64,000 nt of DNA, taken from contig CAVNZM010000012.1 in assembly GCA_963693365.1 (NCBI GenBank), positions 1,488,001 through 1,552,000 on the forward strand. The letters are read 5' to 3'. Positions 1 through 13,642 of the stretch are shown piece by piece. Every line of letters begins with the position of its first letter. Positions within the stretch are counted from its first letter, which is position 1. Source of the stretch: Amoebidium appalachense. Lineage: Eukaryota > Ichthyosporea. The notes beneath the pieces are model-generated. The model was not told where the DNA came from, made no database searches, and saw only the letters and a program-made list of their open reading frames with translations. The translations under genes and the position numbers were made by a program.

Positions 1-343
1 AGTGATTGGTCAACCCAACAACCAATCAGCACTCAGCGCTGCGGCGCAGCTAGAAGAGCAGCGATTGGCTCAACAGCGAAGACTGGGCCGACATATGAAC
101 TATTTTGTTCTTGTTCACATGCTGGCGTGGACCCCCTTTGTTATTTTTACTTTTCTTTCCTCCCCTAGGATTCCTGTTACGCCACCGCAGTGGTTAGGTC
201 CTGTACAGTCTGCATTTTCCGGTTTGTCTGGGACTTTAAATGCAGCGGTTTATTGGGTGTTGTTGGTGTCTCCAAATGACCATCGAGCTCATGGGCGTGA
301 GTGGGTTGCACGAAAACTTAGAAAATTGTTTTTCCATGCATGA
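1..343 (+). CDS. GPCR copy A, last exon (TM6-TM7), cut by window start
   Basis: This is the 3' end of a seven-transmembrane receptor gene that begins upstream of the window. The frame starting at base 2 is open to TGA at 341-343. It encodes a short cytoplasmic segment with the family motif NNQSALS, the basic stretch QQRRLGRHMN, TM6 ([18 protein letters not shown]), an outer loop with PPQWLGP, and TM7 ([17 protein letters not shown]), then a basic tail. The same block occurs in five other copies in this window, so it is exon 4 of a four-exon family. TM6/TM7 resemble Dictyostelium cAMP-receptor-like (cAR/Crl, class E-like) GPCRs. The assignment to that class is inference from motif layout; ligand unknown. 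Confidence 0.8.
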   Translation, partial: VIGQPNNQSALSAAAQLEEQRLAQQRRLGRHMNYFVLVHMLAWTPFVIFTFLSSPRIPVTPPQWLGPVQSAFSGLSGTLNAAVYWVLLVSPNDHRAHGREWVARKLRKLFFHA

Positions 344-1527
344 TGTATGGTTCAAATTAGTAGTATTGAACGATTACCGATAGTTTGAAGAATTCCTGCA
401 ACTCGGGAGATTTGGCCCCAAGGTATATATGCATGTATGACTGTGTGTCAGTGAAACCATGTTTGCATAAAAGAATCCTGTTTCTGTAGTGGAGTTTCAA
501 TGAACATGTAGCTGATGATTCGGTGCAAGTTGCCAGTAACAATCATATCATCGTTGCTTTTCAAGGTAAACTTTACTGTGGGCAATGAGTAGCGCGAGAC
601 CCCAAAGTTACCAACATAAATTTCTAACACAGTTGTGAAAATATAATACACTGTGTTGCGTTAATTCTTAGAAGTAATTGACATGCCGCCTCTCCCCCCC
701 CTCCCCCCCCCCCCCCCCTCCCCCCGGCCCTCCCCCCCCCCCCCCCCCCCCCCAAAGCCCTGTCTATGGACTAGGTGTTGCATGCATGAAGACTTTGCTA
801 AGTGGCGTACCCTCCTCTCCTGTCCCCCCTCGACCCCTATGCCCCGGTCCCCCCTGCCCATCCTCCCCCGGGGCTCCCACCCGGTTCCAAGCCTACTCAA
901 TACTAATGATCATAATGAGAGCCCCCTCCCTCCCTCCACGGCCACCGCCCGAGTCCTCCTCCTCCTCCTCCCCCCTCCCTCCCCACCCCCCCACACCTAT
1001 TGACTGCAGGCCTCTCACTTCATGGTGGCCGGATTTTCTAGCGCAGGTGAGACGGCTGTAAATTTAGACTTGCCCAAAACTCAAAAACAGACACGGAATT
1101 GAGGGGCCCAAGTTGGAGTGTTTTTTTTTTTTTTTTTAATTTTTAATTTTTAATACTATTTTTTTTGGGGGGGGGAGGGGGGAGGGGGGGGCTGGGGGCA
1201 GGGAGGGGGGGGGAGCAGGGAGGAGGGGGAGGGGGGGGCTGGGGGCAGGGAGGGGGGGGGGAGCAGGGGAAGGAGGGGGAGGGGGGGAGAGAGAGAAGGA
1301 GGGGAGGGGAGGGGAGGGGGGAAGGGGGGGGAGTGTAAACTCGCGCCGTTCGCGTGCTCGCTTACATACAGATCCACTCTGTATTCGCTATGTACTTGAT
1401 CACTCGAATGGAACAAAAGTCGCATGATGGATCAACCATCAGCGCGCGTACCTTTTGGCCTAGCAAAATGATTGTGTTGGAGCTAGGACTCGTGGGACGG
1501 TGCACGAAGCAAGCAATCCCCCCCGGA

Positions 1528-1592
<65 letters not shown>

Positions 1593-2366
1593 CACCCTTC
1601 CCCCTCCCCCCTCCCCACCATCTCCCCGGCTCAATTCCGAAGGGGGGGCTTGAAATGATTTTGTTGGAGCTAGGACTCGTGGGACGGTACACGAAGCAAG
1701 CAATCCCCCCCGGATCCCCCCCCCCCAAACAACATCCCTCCCCATCCCCCATCCCCACCATCTCCCCGGCTCAATTCCCCGGATGGTCTTTCAGAAACCG
1801 TTCAAGAAGTTTCGGAAGCTCCGAAACAATTTTTCGGAAAATCGAGCTTTGCTACGTTATCGATATACTGTGGGCCCCAGTGCCACCGATTCTACTGCAC
1901 TTTTGGGTGTTTCTAAGGACACCAAAAAAAAAACAACGTGCACCAGGATCTCCCTGCTGCCTTTCCCCCCTCCTTCTCTCTCTCTATTTCTCTCTCTTCC
2001 ACACACCCCTCTCCCCCCTCTCCTCCCCTCTCCTCTCACCCCCCTCCCTCTGTCTCCACCCCCTCTCCCCTCCTCTCCGCCACACATGCACATGCTTGTA
2101 ATGCCCTTGCACCCCTCCGACCTAGTACTTTTTTTCAGTCTTTTTTTCGTGGGGGGGGGGGGGGGAGGGGAGGGGAGGGGGGGGGGGGGGGAGAGAGGGT
2201 AGGCTTTCTACCGTACGTAAAAGGAAAAATGAAATGATGCTTCCTGAAAAGAGTGATTACTTTTACTAAAGTCTGCTTCCTCTCGCAAATCATCCATGTG
2301 CACTGTCAATATCCCAAAGGCATTATTCAGGTAACAAACTCAATTGAAACCCAGAAATCGCACTCC

Positions 2367-2406
<40 letters not shown>

Positions 2407-3697
2407 ATCCCCCCTCCTCACCCCCCACACACACAGTCACAACACCAACAACAACAACAGCAACAACAGCAACAACAACTGTCCAAAAAAAACAGAAAAA
2501 AAGGAAGGGAAAAAAAATGCCTTTGCCAAACCCCTCCTAGATTTCTTCTTATTTTTTTTCCCCCTTCTGGGAACAATGCTGTTTGAATTCGAAGTGTCGT
2601 TGCTGCATCTGCTCTATGTGGCAAGTTTTATTTATCCCCGCCACCCCCCCCCCCCCCCCTCTCCCCCTCCCCCCCCCCCCCCCCCCCCCCTCTCCCCTCC
2701 CCCCCCCCCCCCCTCCCCCCCCCCCCCTCCCCCCCCCCCCCCTGCCCCTCCCCCCAAACAACAACAACAAAAACAACAACCCCCCAACCCCTTCTCCCCC
2801 CCCCCCCCCCCCCCGTTCCCTGGCCCCTTTCCCTTTCCCCTCTATTCCCCCTTTTCACCTCCTCCCCCCCCTTCCCCCTCCCCCTCCTACATACACAAAC
2901 ACACACATAAACCACACGCACACGCACTACGTACACACACCCACACCCACGCACACGCACACACACACACACATAAGCACTTGCACAAACATACAGAGAC
3001 ACACACATACATACACAGTCACACGTGCACACACACACACAGACGCACGCGCTCGCATGCACACACACGACACAGACACACGTTTATACACACGCACACA
3101 CTTACACACAAACACTACACACACGCGCGCGCACACACACTCATACACACGCACAAACACACACAATGGCATACACACACACACACACACACACCGTGAC
3201 ACCGGCACACACGATAACATCCTCGAACTGTCTCATTATATGATATCCTTGCGTACTCAAAGGCGCCATACATTCACAGCCACCATACCGCGTTATGTAC
3301 AATAAAAACAGAAGCCTTTATGGTACTATCCAATCGCAAGGGCAAAGAAAGCCAAATGATCTGATTTTCAGCGGAGGCCAACAACGTGGTGAGAACGGGC
3401 GAAGGGGCCAAGGGAAGGGGAAGGGGGGGGGGGGGGGGGGAGGAGGGGGGGACATTGAGGGGAATATGAGGGTGGCCACTTGGTACACTGTAGCATTAAT
3501 CATTTAGATAAACTCCGTTTGTCCAGTAACTCCATGTGCATGGATAGCAGTTGTGTAAGCTACTTTAACCTAGCACTATCACACACATGGCACGTTGGCC
3601 ATATGTATTGAACAAGAGTGTACATCCATAATATCTTAACACATTTTCTCTTGCTAAAACTTGGATGGTTTTCTTACGTGTGGCCAACAGCAGCAAC
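344..3697. other. intergenic, low-complexity DNA
   Basis: No gene could be supported here. It holds poly-C and poly-G tracts (a 62-base C run at 1529-1590), polypurine DNA at 1165-1330, a roughly 185-bp direct duplication at 1467-1785, and imperfect (CA)n at 2890-3195. The long frames are translations of C, CCT or CA repeats. Confidence 0.6.
1467..1785. repeat. tandem direct duplication
   Basis: The segment beginning AAATGATTGTGTTGGAGCTA near 1467 is repeated near 1653 with few changes. It runs through CTCGTGGGACGG, a CCCCGGATCC junction, a poly-C run and ACCATCTCCCCGGCTCAATT. The first copy has a 62-base C run and the second only a short one, so the copies differ mostly in homopolymer length. 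Confidence 0.8.
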
Positions 3698-4225
3698 TTA
3701 CAACCCCTGTCTACTGCCGGTTTTTTTCGGGGGCACTGAACTTACGTTTACATCAAGCTGACGTTTTAACTTACCACCGCACTGATTCGTATCAACTTCA
3801 ATACACTTCCGCTTTCTGCCCTTAGACATCCGTGACCTAAGCTTACCGGCAACACCATCAGTTACAGTATGCGAGGATGGTGGGGAGATCATCAAAAACA
3901 CACGATAAACGACCGCATTAAACAGACCAGATATTCCAGAGAAGACGCTCTGAAACGGTCCCAACCAATCAGGAGGGCTTACAGGAACGCTGGGCAGAGA
4001 AAGAACGGTAAACACAACAAAGGGCGCCCATGTGATTATGTACACGAGCACAAAGAGGTTCATGTGCCGGGCTAGTTGCTGTTGAGCCAATCGCTGGTAT
4101 TCGAATTCCTGGCCGGTTACGAGAGTCGGAATTGCGTATGAATGGTCGACGGGAATGCGGCCCGATGGTGCTGCTGCTGGTGTACCAACAGGGGGTTGAA
4201 CCCCCAAAGGGGTGTTTATGGAAAC

Positions 4226-4845
<620 letters not shown>

Positions 4846-5620
4846 CGTCCATAGCCGCTGGAAATCGCCAGAGGAATAACAGCCAACAAAAGCGGCATCC
4901 CTAATCCCACCAACAGCAGCGTACGGATCCTATTAATAAACGGAGATCGGTTTTTGACGATCACTACCCACATATTCACCGCCACCAGCGAAGGGCAGAG
5001 AGCAATGCACAACTGTCCCCATGTAGATGAAAAACCAACCAAAGAGCACAAATTTGCAGTGCACATGTGCTCGGGTTTAGCAATTGGAAAAATGTGGACA
5101 AAATGGCGAGTAGAAGACCCAGAATATCGGAAAGGCTGATTAACCCTGGAAAAAACTGCTTCGCATTTCCTTTTTTGGAGTACCTTGATCACTGTGTAGA
5201 CACTTGCAACGAGAGCGATGCCAGTGCATACCAGGAAGACCGTCTGTGTGTGTGTGTGACGTGTATGTATGTGTTTGTGTGCATGCGCGCGCGCGCGCGT
5301 GTGTGTGTTTGTGTGTATGTTTGTGTGTGTGTGTGTGTGCACGTGCATATCCGTGTAATAACTTGCGCGCACTTATGTGCGCACGCATGCACGTGTGAGG
5401 GTGTGTCAAAGTGTATGTGTGAGTGTGTGTGTGTGTGCGTGTGTGTGTGCGCGCGCACGTGCGCCCACCTAGGTGAGTGTCTCAGCGGCACGCGCATGCG
5501 TCGTGTGAGTGAGTGAGTGAGTGAGTGAGTGAGTGAGTGTGTGTGTGTGTGTGTGTGTATGTGTGTGCGCGCGCGTGTGTGTGTGTGCGTGGTGTGCGTG
5601 TGTGTTTGTTTGTGTGTATC

Positions 5621-5625
<5 letters not shown>

Positions 5626-5672
<47 letters not shown>
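5626..5672. repeat. (AT)n microsatellite
   Basis: A pure alternating AT run of about 46 bases follows (GAGT)n, (GT)n and GC-alternating DNA at 5510-5620. All of it lies in intron 1 of GPCR copy B. Confidence 0.9.
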
Positions 5673-5675
<3 letters not shown>

Positions 5676-6916
5676 ATCATCAAAGACAGAGGAAAGAAAT
5701 ATGACGTTGGTTGAATTGCAAAAGCTAAAGAAAAAATATCTACCTAGATACCATGCTTGGCAACGGAACCAAATTGAGAAATTGGAGAAGGATATCGCGA
5801 GGAGAGGGGTGGAGGGGGGGAAGAGGAGAGGGGAGGGGAAGGGGAAGGGGAGGGGGGGAGGGGAGAGATCTAGAGGGGGAGGGAAAGAGGGAAAAGGGGG
5901 GGGGGGGAGGGGCGGGGGGAGGGGGTGAGGTTTATGTGAAGGGGAGAATACCAACATATTATGGTCAAGCCGCACTTTTTGCTACTATACAAACATGTAC
6001 GCATTTTTGCCCTTTGTTTTCTTCCGAATAAATAGGATCAAAAAGGTCCCCAGAGTGGTGTGCCTATCAATGTTAGTAAGGAAAAATGGTTACTGACCGA
6101 GGCTCTTTGGGTAATAACTGAAGCAAAAAAGCAGTGGCAAACACAATTGCAAAAAAGGAGGGCGGATAAAATGGTCGGCCCGGAGCAACTGTATGCATAT
6201 GCATCACATAAGCGGTTTCCCAGCCTACAAACGCAAGATTCCCAATTTTTTCTACTAACAACGGCTTTCCAAATTGGTATTATCCAGTTTACCAGTGTGG
6301 CAAATCCTCCAGGGACTTCCAACGTGACAAGCAGTAATAATTATTTTGTTATGACCATGCATACAATAAGACTAGAACATTACCTGCCACCAACAAAGCT
6401 ACACGGAGACAATACTTCCCCACGAAATGTAGAAGAAAAATGTCAGTCATGACCTAAACACACCTTTGTGGTTCTGAAGAATGAGTGGTCAAACTGCACG
6501 TTACAGTCCTGGTGTGTCGGTGGAGGCGCCATAGTCTGATGTTTTTGGGCTTCGAAGTTCGAACTCGGCCGAGTTAAAGAGTTTAAAAATACTGAAAGTG
6601 CTGCTATATTTTTCTTCGAAACCGTTTTCAATGTTTCTTTACAACCGGAACACGACAAACAGAGTGAACGAGAGTGACCGATAAGATAGCATTTGTCAAA
6701 AAGTGAGACGCGTGAGGTGCTCAGCCAGTGAACCCCCGGGAAGGATCTAGCGAAGAATGTACGAAAGAATCTTCTCTGAGGAAATGGGGATTGATGGTTG
6801 GGCATATGTCACGCGTACAATCTACACGAGCTACAAAGGCAGAAATCGGTTCGGTCCTGATCATTCGGTCCCGGCGCCTTTCAAAGTTTCGGGCTTTTCG
6901 CCCCTTTCGGAGCGGC

Positions 6917-7225
<309 letters not shown>

Positions 7226-8135
7226 CCTCCCCTGAATAATGTTTTCTCCTAGGAAAATACAAATAAAAAACAAAAATCATCATTCCAGTTGTTCATGGGT
7301 CATGGCCTCCTTCCGCATGTGCAACCGGGCCTCAAATAAAAAGGCACACGTGTTTAGCGCCGCGCCGCTGCTCATCAGGACGGTGAGCCACTGAGCCCGT
7401 AGTTTCTTGTGGAATCATGGAATTCACAGATTGGATACAGATCATGCATTTAAAAAAGGCAAAGTTTACTTACCCAATTTGGTAGGTCTTATTCCATAAA
7501 TGGTCCAAATATTTCATGATTACGTAACATCCGCATTTGTGCATTGGTCCGGTATCCAGGGGGACACGGGAGGATCTCGAGGCACGTACTGAACGTGCCC
7601 ATGCGCAGAGTAGGCGCCCATCGAAACCACCTCACGCCCATCGAAACCACCTAACGGGACACATATAAACATAAACATGAATGTGTGTGTGTATGCATTC
7701 TCGGACGTAGAACTTCAAAATGCTGTAGATCTGGCCTGCTAAGTTTCACTTCAAGTTGGATGTTTCTGGCGCAGGTGAGATGGCTCAATGCTTTAGTTTT
7801 GCTGGACTGAAAAGGTTGAAAGGGAAAACACAAAAAATGAACAAACATGAAATGGAAGAAGGGGGAGGGAAGGGCAAGGAGGGGGAAAGGGAGAGGGGGG
7901 GCAAGAAAAAAGAAACAAGTGATAGGCCGTGAGAGACAGAGGTGGGGGAGTGGCACTAATATCTGGCATCTGTATATTGTTTCTACCACGTTGGCGGTGT
8001 TTCTACTAAGGGCATTAACCAAAGGAACACGAAACAACAAACCACACTGCTTGGCCAAAATACAGTGAACTTTGAAGATGTGAAACTGTGCCTTTTTTCC
8101 CCTCAATGGCTGGTAGGGATTTTTTTTTCTTTATC

Positions 8136-8206
8136 AATTGTGTGATTATCAATTGTTAATTGTCACACAATGATAATTACACAATGTCAATTGTGTGATT
8201 ATCATA
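8136..8206. repeat. AT-rich inverted-repeat cluster upstream of GPCR copy C
   Basis: The motif CAATTGTGTGATTATCA occurs twice (about 8140 and 8191). Inverted forms (TTGTCACACAATGATAATTA) lie between the copies, so the block can fold into hairpins. It ends about 85 bases before the copy C start codon. Confidence 0.6.
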
Positions 8207-8291
8207 CTAACATAAAGTTATGCTATTAAATCATGCAGCAAAGGATGACCGAGCTTGAAGTTAACAAAAAAAACACATTGATTACTTAAGC

Positions 8292-9057
8292 ATGGCTGCA
8301 AATGAGCTTTGCACCACCCAGTTTGGCCATTCGACATTTGTAATTACCAAGGTAGGTCACGGTACAGTCTACGAGTGGTTACTGTGTGACAATGTTATAA
8401 TTATGTGACATGCCAAAATACGATATTAGTACATTATTACTACTGATGATTCACACTTTCGTATTCTTTGTTTCTGCACTACGTTTTTCCCCTGCCCTTT
8501 TGCCCTTTTACACATCCTCCCCTCGAGCTCTCTCCCTCTGTCTTCCTGTCCCCCCCCCCCCCCCCCCCCCCCCCTTACCGCCCTCCTGTCTTCCCCCCCC
8601 CCCCCCCCCCCCTTGAACACATGCACGTCGTTTTTTTTTTGTTTTGTTTTTTTTTTGTGGGGGGGGGGGGGGGGGGGTTATTCAGAGGCCTAAAGCGAAC
8701 AATGTCACAACAATATTGCCTTCCCTCTTTTCAAAGGTTATTTTAAATTGTCTTTTTTTCGTTTGTTTGTTTGTTTTTTTGGGGACGAAGAGGAGAAGGG
8801 GGTCGGGGGGTAGGGAGCGGGAGGAGGATGGAGTGCTGTAATGTGTACACACATACTTATCTGTAAAAGAACTTCGTAGTTTGTGTTCTGGTAAGGTTTG
8901 TGTTGTTTGCTTTTCCTCTCTCTCTAAAATGATCATTGCAGCGGCATGTGTAAGATAGCAGTGCACACGCCTAGCCTGTTGTCATGGCACACACGCACGT
9001 GCACGTACACGCTCGCATACACACGCACACACAGCCTCTCTCTCTCTCTCCCCCTCT

Positions 9058-9089
<32 letters not shown>

Positions 9090-10075
9090 CCCCCCCCCCC
9101 CCCCCCCCTCCCTCTCTCTCCCCCCCCCCTCTCCCCCCCCCCCCTCCCCCCCCCCCCCCCCCCCCCCCTCTCTTTCTCTCTCTCCAGCTCTCTCTCTCGA
9201 TCTCTCTCTCTCTGTCTTTTCTTCCCCCCCCCCCTCCTCCTCCTCTCTTTTTTTCTCCCTTTCTTCTCCTTACCCTCCCCCACCTCCTCCCCCTTTCTCT
9301 CTCTCTCTCTCGTGCACAAAATCTGACTTTTACACCACACCCAATGCAGATACTGTACCTGTCGACATCTGCAATTTCTCTCCTGTGCAGCATCTACATC
9401 ATTCTGAAGGTCTTTTATAAATGGAAATACCGCCCGCAAACTTTCACCATCATGCAGTTCTTCCCGGGAGCTATCAGCCTGGCCGATCTGCTATACATTA
9501 CACTCTCCGGGACGTCAACCATTCTATTTTTATCCGACACGAGAACATGTGCACGTGCACAACTCTGTGCGTTCCTTGGGTTTTGTTTGACGTGGGGACA
9601 GTTGTGTATCGCCAGCTGCCCTGTGTTGGTGGCGGTGAACGTGTGGGTTGTGATTGTTAAAAATCGATCTCCGATCATAAAAAGTATGCGGACCTTCTTA
9701 TTGGTGGCGTTTGGCGTGCCCTTTTCGCTGGCGCTTATTCCCCTGTTTCTTCCCAACGGATATGGAAGGTGGGAATCAAACCCCTTTTACACCTGAAGAA
9801 CTCTAACAATTATGATTTCACCACTCCCTTTGCTGCCCCCCCCCCCCCCCCCCCCTCCCAAAAAAAAAAAAACACCCCCCCCCCTCCTCCCCCCTCCCGC
9901 TTCCCTCCCACCCCCCCCCCCCCCCCCAAAAAAAAAAATAAAAATAAAATAAAATAAAATAAAATAAAATAAAAAACCCATACCCCTCCCACCACCAACA
10001 CTGCCACCTTTCGCCCCACGTAGTACGTATTAATCGCTCCCTGCTCTGACCCCCCTCCCCCCCCCCCCCCCCCCT

Positions 10076-10127
<52 letters not shown>

Positions 10128-11266
10128 ACCCACCTACCCACCCACCCACCCACCCACCCACACACACACACAAACACACACTGTCTCTTTACATGAGTGA
10201 CCGTTCATAAGTGGTTTATAAAGAAATACATTCGTTGGGTTCAGATCTCTTTAAATCATATAGATCACACGCCCAACAAACCAATCTTGTGTAAGTTAAA
10301 CAGAGAGGATCTCTTTCTCCCAGCCTCCCTCCCTTCCCCCCCCCCCCCCCCCCCCCCCCCAATGTTCCCCTTCTGGGGCATTGTTTAAAAGTGATTTATA
10401 GGTCTAATCCAGGGTGCGTGGAAACTAATGAATATGTTCTTTTTTTTTTTTTTTTTTTTTGCAGGATTGTGATGCGCTGTGGAGTCACCGAACAATATTT
10501 CATACTCAGCGTGTTTTATAACGTTGCATACCCTTCTGTATCGCTGCTCGTTTCGGCCTTCTGCTATGCGACATCCACTTACCGTTTATGGCAATCGACT
10601 CGGTTTCGATCCAATCACCTTCTGTTTCACTCAAACCCGTTTTCGGGTGGCATTCCGTCGGACAGAGACCAACCTGCAAATACATTGCCGGTGAACGAGG
10701 AGAACGAAAATGTGGAATTAACGGAAAATGAACATCTACATACCCTTGAAATGCCGAAAATCAATCCCTCTACCCAAACCGCGCAAGCATTTCAATACAC
10801 AGAAGATATCGGAGGGTACACAACAACAGATGGTGCAATGCCAAACAATCCGGGCATTGCACCGACGCTTGACTCAGCTGCTACACTTAACAATGGAGAC
10901 ACATTCGCCGCAGTTGTTACTTCTGAGGAGGATTCTCGTTCCCTTACACCAAATATGGCTATTTCTCAGAACACGGGATTGGTTGTAGGTCACGTGATAT
11001 GCACCGAGCAACAACCAGTCCTCGAGCTCCCTGGCAATGTCAACCGGTCTCTTCCCAATCAGGTAACCGCACATGCACAAACGTGCACAGAAGTAGCTAC
11101 ACACATGGCTGGTTATCGGCTATCTTGCTAAGCGAACCAGAAAAGGGGGCGAACATCAACATACCTCATTTTCAACGGGTGCATATTTGGCTACACAGGG
11201 TGGAGGGGGGGGGGGGGGGGGGAGAGGTCGTACAGGGAGGGGCGAGGGTGGTGGTGTGTGTATGTG

Positions 11267-11305
<39 letters not shown>

Positions 11306-11477
11306 GGGGGGAGGGGTGAAGGTATGGGCAATCAAGGTTGTCACCCTTAGGCATAGTCATCGAATCTCGTCCCCTCTCGTCCCCCCCATCCCCCCCTCCC
11401 CCCCCCTCCCAACACACACACACACCCCTACTAAGTCTTCACGGCAACCCATTAGCTCAAGGGATTTCTTTCATTTA

Positions 11478-11514
<37 letters not shown>

Positions 11515-11611
11515 CCCACACACACACCAAAAAAAAAAAAAAGAAAAAAAAGAGAAAAAAAAGCAAAAAAGGACATCCATACGCACGCACGCACGCACGC
11601 GCACGCCCAGG

Positions 11612-11644
<33 letters not shown>

Positions 11645-11658
11645 ACACACACACATGT

Positions 11659-11706
<48 letters not shown>

Positions 11707-11712
11707 ACACGT

Positions 11713-11801
<89 letters not shown>

Positions 11802-12312
11802 CACACACACACACACACACACACACACGGATGCACTCTCCCAACTACACCATTTATAACTTAAACTCTTAAAAACTCTAAAATTAACTCTTTCAGGTAA
11901 ACAAACCGAGCACTCTAGATCTACGCGGATTCCAGGGCCAAGCCACCACCGTTTCAGCTGTCCCCAGTCTCAGCAACAACCAATCAGCACTCAGCTTTTA
12001 ACCGCAACCGAGGAGCGACGGCTGGCGAAACAGCGAAGACTGGGCCGATACATGGACTGTTTTGTTCTCGTTTACATCGTAACATGGACACCATTTGTGA
12101 TTTTCACGCTTGTTTCTTTCCCCAAATTTCCTGTAAAACCCCCACATTGGTTGGGGCCGTTTCAAGCGGCGCTGCATGGGTTTGCCGGTGCTTTGAATGC
12201 TGCGGTTTATTGGGTGCTTTTGGCTACACCCCATACACAGTTCAATAGTGAGTCTAGAATTAAAAAGATTAGAAGGTGGCTGTGTATGTCCATGGGGTCA
12301 GGCGACTCATAG
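8292..12312 (+). CDS. cAMP-receptor-like seven-TM receptor, GPCR copy C
   Basis: The predicted exons are 8292-8351 (20 codons, with [14 protein letters not shown]), 9350-9768 (419 nt, TM1-TM4), 10465-11062 (TM5 plus a long acidic third loop) and exon 4 to TAG at 12312 (TM6-TM7). Intron phases are 0, 2, 0, as in copy E. Recognisable elements are [14 protein letters not shown] in TM2, [13 protein letters not shown] at the end of TM3, IVMRCGVT before TM5, [12 protein letters not shown] in TM6 and [11 protein letters not shown] in TM7. The expected exon 4 acceptor (TTAACTCTTTCAG, exon from 11897) puts NNQSALS in frame but then hits TAA at 11998, because 11995-12008 is one base shorter than copy A. 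An alternative acceptor just before 11995 restores one open frame (about 464 residues). It is therefore either a recently frameshifted gene or one using a shifted acceptor. Ligand unknown. Confidence 0.75.
11595..11828. repeat. (CA)n microsatellite in GPCR copy C intron 3
   Basis: A long CA array with occasional GCAC, ACAT and GTGC interruptions fills the 3' half of the last intron of copy C. Poly-C and poly-A runs precede it. Confidence 0.95.
11995..12008 (+). other. one-base length difference in GPCR copy C exon 4
   Basis: After CTCAGC, copy A has 15 bases before GAAGAG and copy C has 14 before GAGGAG. The missing base shifts the frame between the conserved NNQSALS motif and the downstream [15 protein letters not shown] segment. 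Confidence 0.7.
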
Positions 12313-13605
12313 TGAGAAACGTTTACTTTGACTTATTTTTTGCCGAGAAACCGACTATCAAAGAATAATGATTGCTAAGAGTAAAAAAATCTTGTTATAT
12401 ATAATAACTAGTACTATTATTGCTTACTCTGAAACTCTATCAATATCGACAAGGGGTACAGGTTGGAACTTCTCGTGTCGTTTTTAGGTACTGGGGGGGG
12501 GGGGGGGGGGGGGGGGGGAGGGGGGGGGGGAGGAGGGGAGGAGTGGATGAAGGGGGCTGGTACCCAGAACGGAAAAACAAAACGTTACTGTGATAAAAAA
12601 CGTTAAAACTTTGAAGGACAATGATACTGCCTGGTGCCATTAAGGGGTTGTTAAGTCACCGGCGTGCTGGCCTTACACTGGTGAGCGGGTGGGCATCTGA
12701 ACCACATGCATGGGGTGGTGCACACAGTGGTATCAACACAAACCCCCCTCCTCCCCCCTCTCTCCCCTTCTCTCCCTCCCCTTCCACCCCCCCCCCCCCC
12801 CCCCCCCCCGGGGACCTCTTGCACGTCAAAGTGTAGTCCAACCTGAAGATTTGGCACCACGTTAAAAATGCAAAGCCTATTGTGTTTCCCTGCCTGCTTG
12901 CCGTAGTGGAGAGAGAGATCTGTGACATATCCCCCTGCAGTCTGCCAGTCTGGAGGGGGGGGGGGGGAGGGGAAGATATTTCCTATGGTGTAGCCTATAT
13001 ACATTAAAGAAGGAGGGGAGGGGGGGGGGGGGGGGCTTTTGCTCAGAGGGGAAGGAGAGGAGGAGAAGGGGAGGGGGGGGGGGGGAGGGGGGGGGGGGGG
13101 GGGGGGAGGGGGGGCGGGGGGGGGCAGCAGAGAAGTGGAATAATTGGTGGGGGCACTAAAGCCCAATGCATTGACGGGCAGATTCGTCTATCCCACACAG
13201 CACCAGTAGAGCAAAAGTCTTGGAGAAAATAAACGTGGAAATGTTTTTGACGTGCAATCACGCCTGGGTATGTGGGTGGTAGCGAGTAAATATTAGTTGG
13301 TGGCACTGGGGTTGAATGTAATGAGGACGGGGAGGGGGAAGCTTGGGTGGGTAGGTGGGTGGGGGGAGGGGGGGAGGGTGGGGGGGACTCGTATCACCTA
13401 TGTACCTCTTTCAATTCTGTTTCCCCCCCCCCCCCCCCTCTCTCCCCCTCATCCCCTTCCCCTCCTCCACTTCCCCCTCCCCCCCCCCCCCCCCTCCCTA
13501 CCAAGCCCCTTCCCCTTCGTATACCTTGCCCCATGCAGCAACAACAAAAAAAGCCACTTGGATTTGAAATAACACAGATTCCCCCCCCCCCCCCCCCCCC
13601 CCCCC

Positions 13606-13642
<37 letters not shown>

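Noticed and set aside
6060-6452. 130-codon open frame on the plus strand in unique sequence
   Set aside because: It lies in intron 1 of GPCR copy B on the opposite strand, has no recognisable domain, and its end abuts the copy B first exon.
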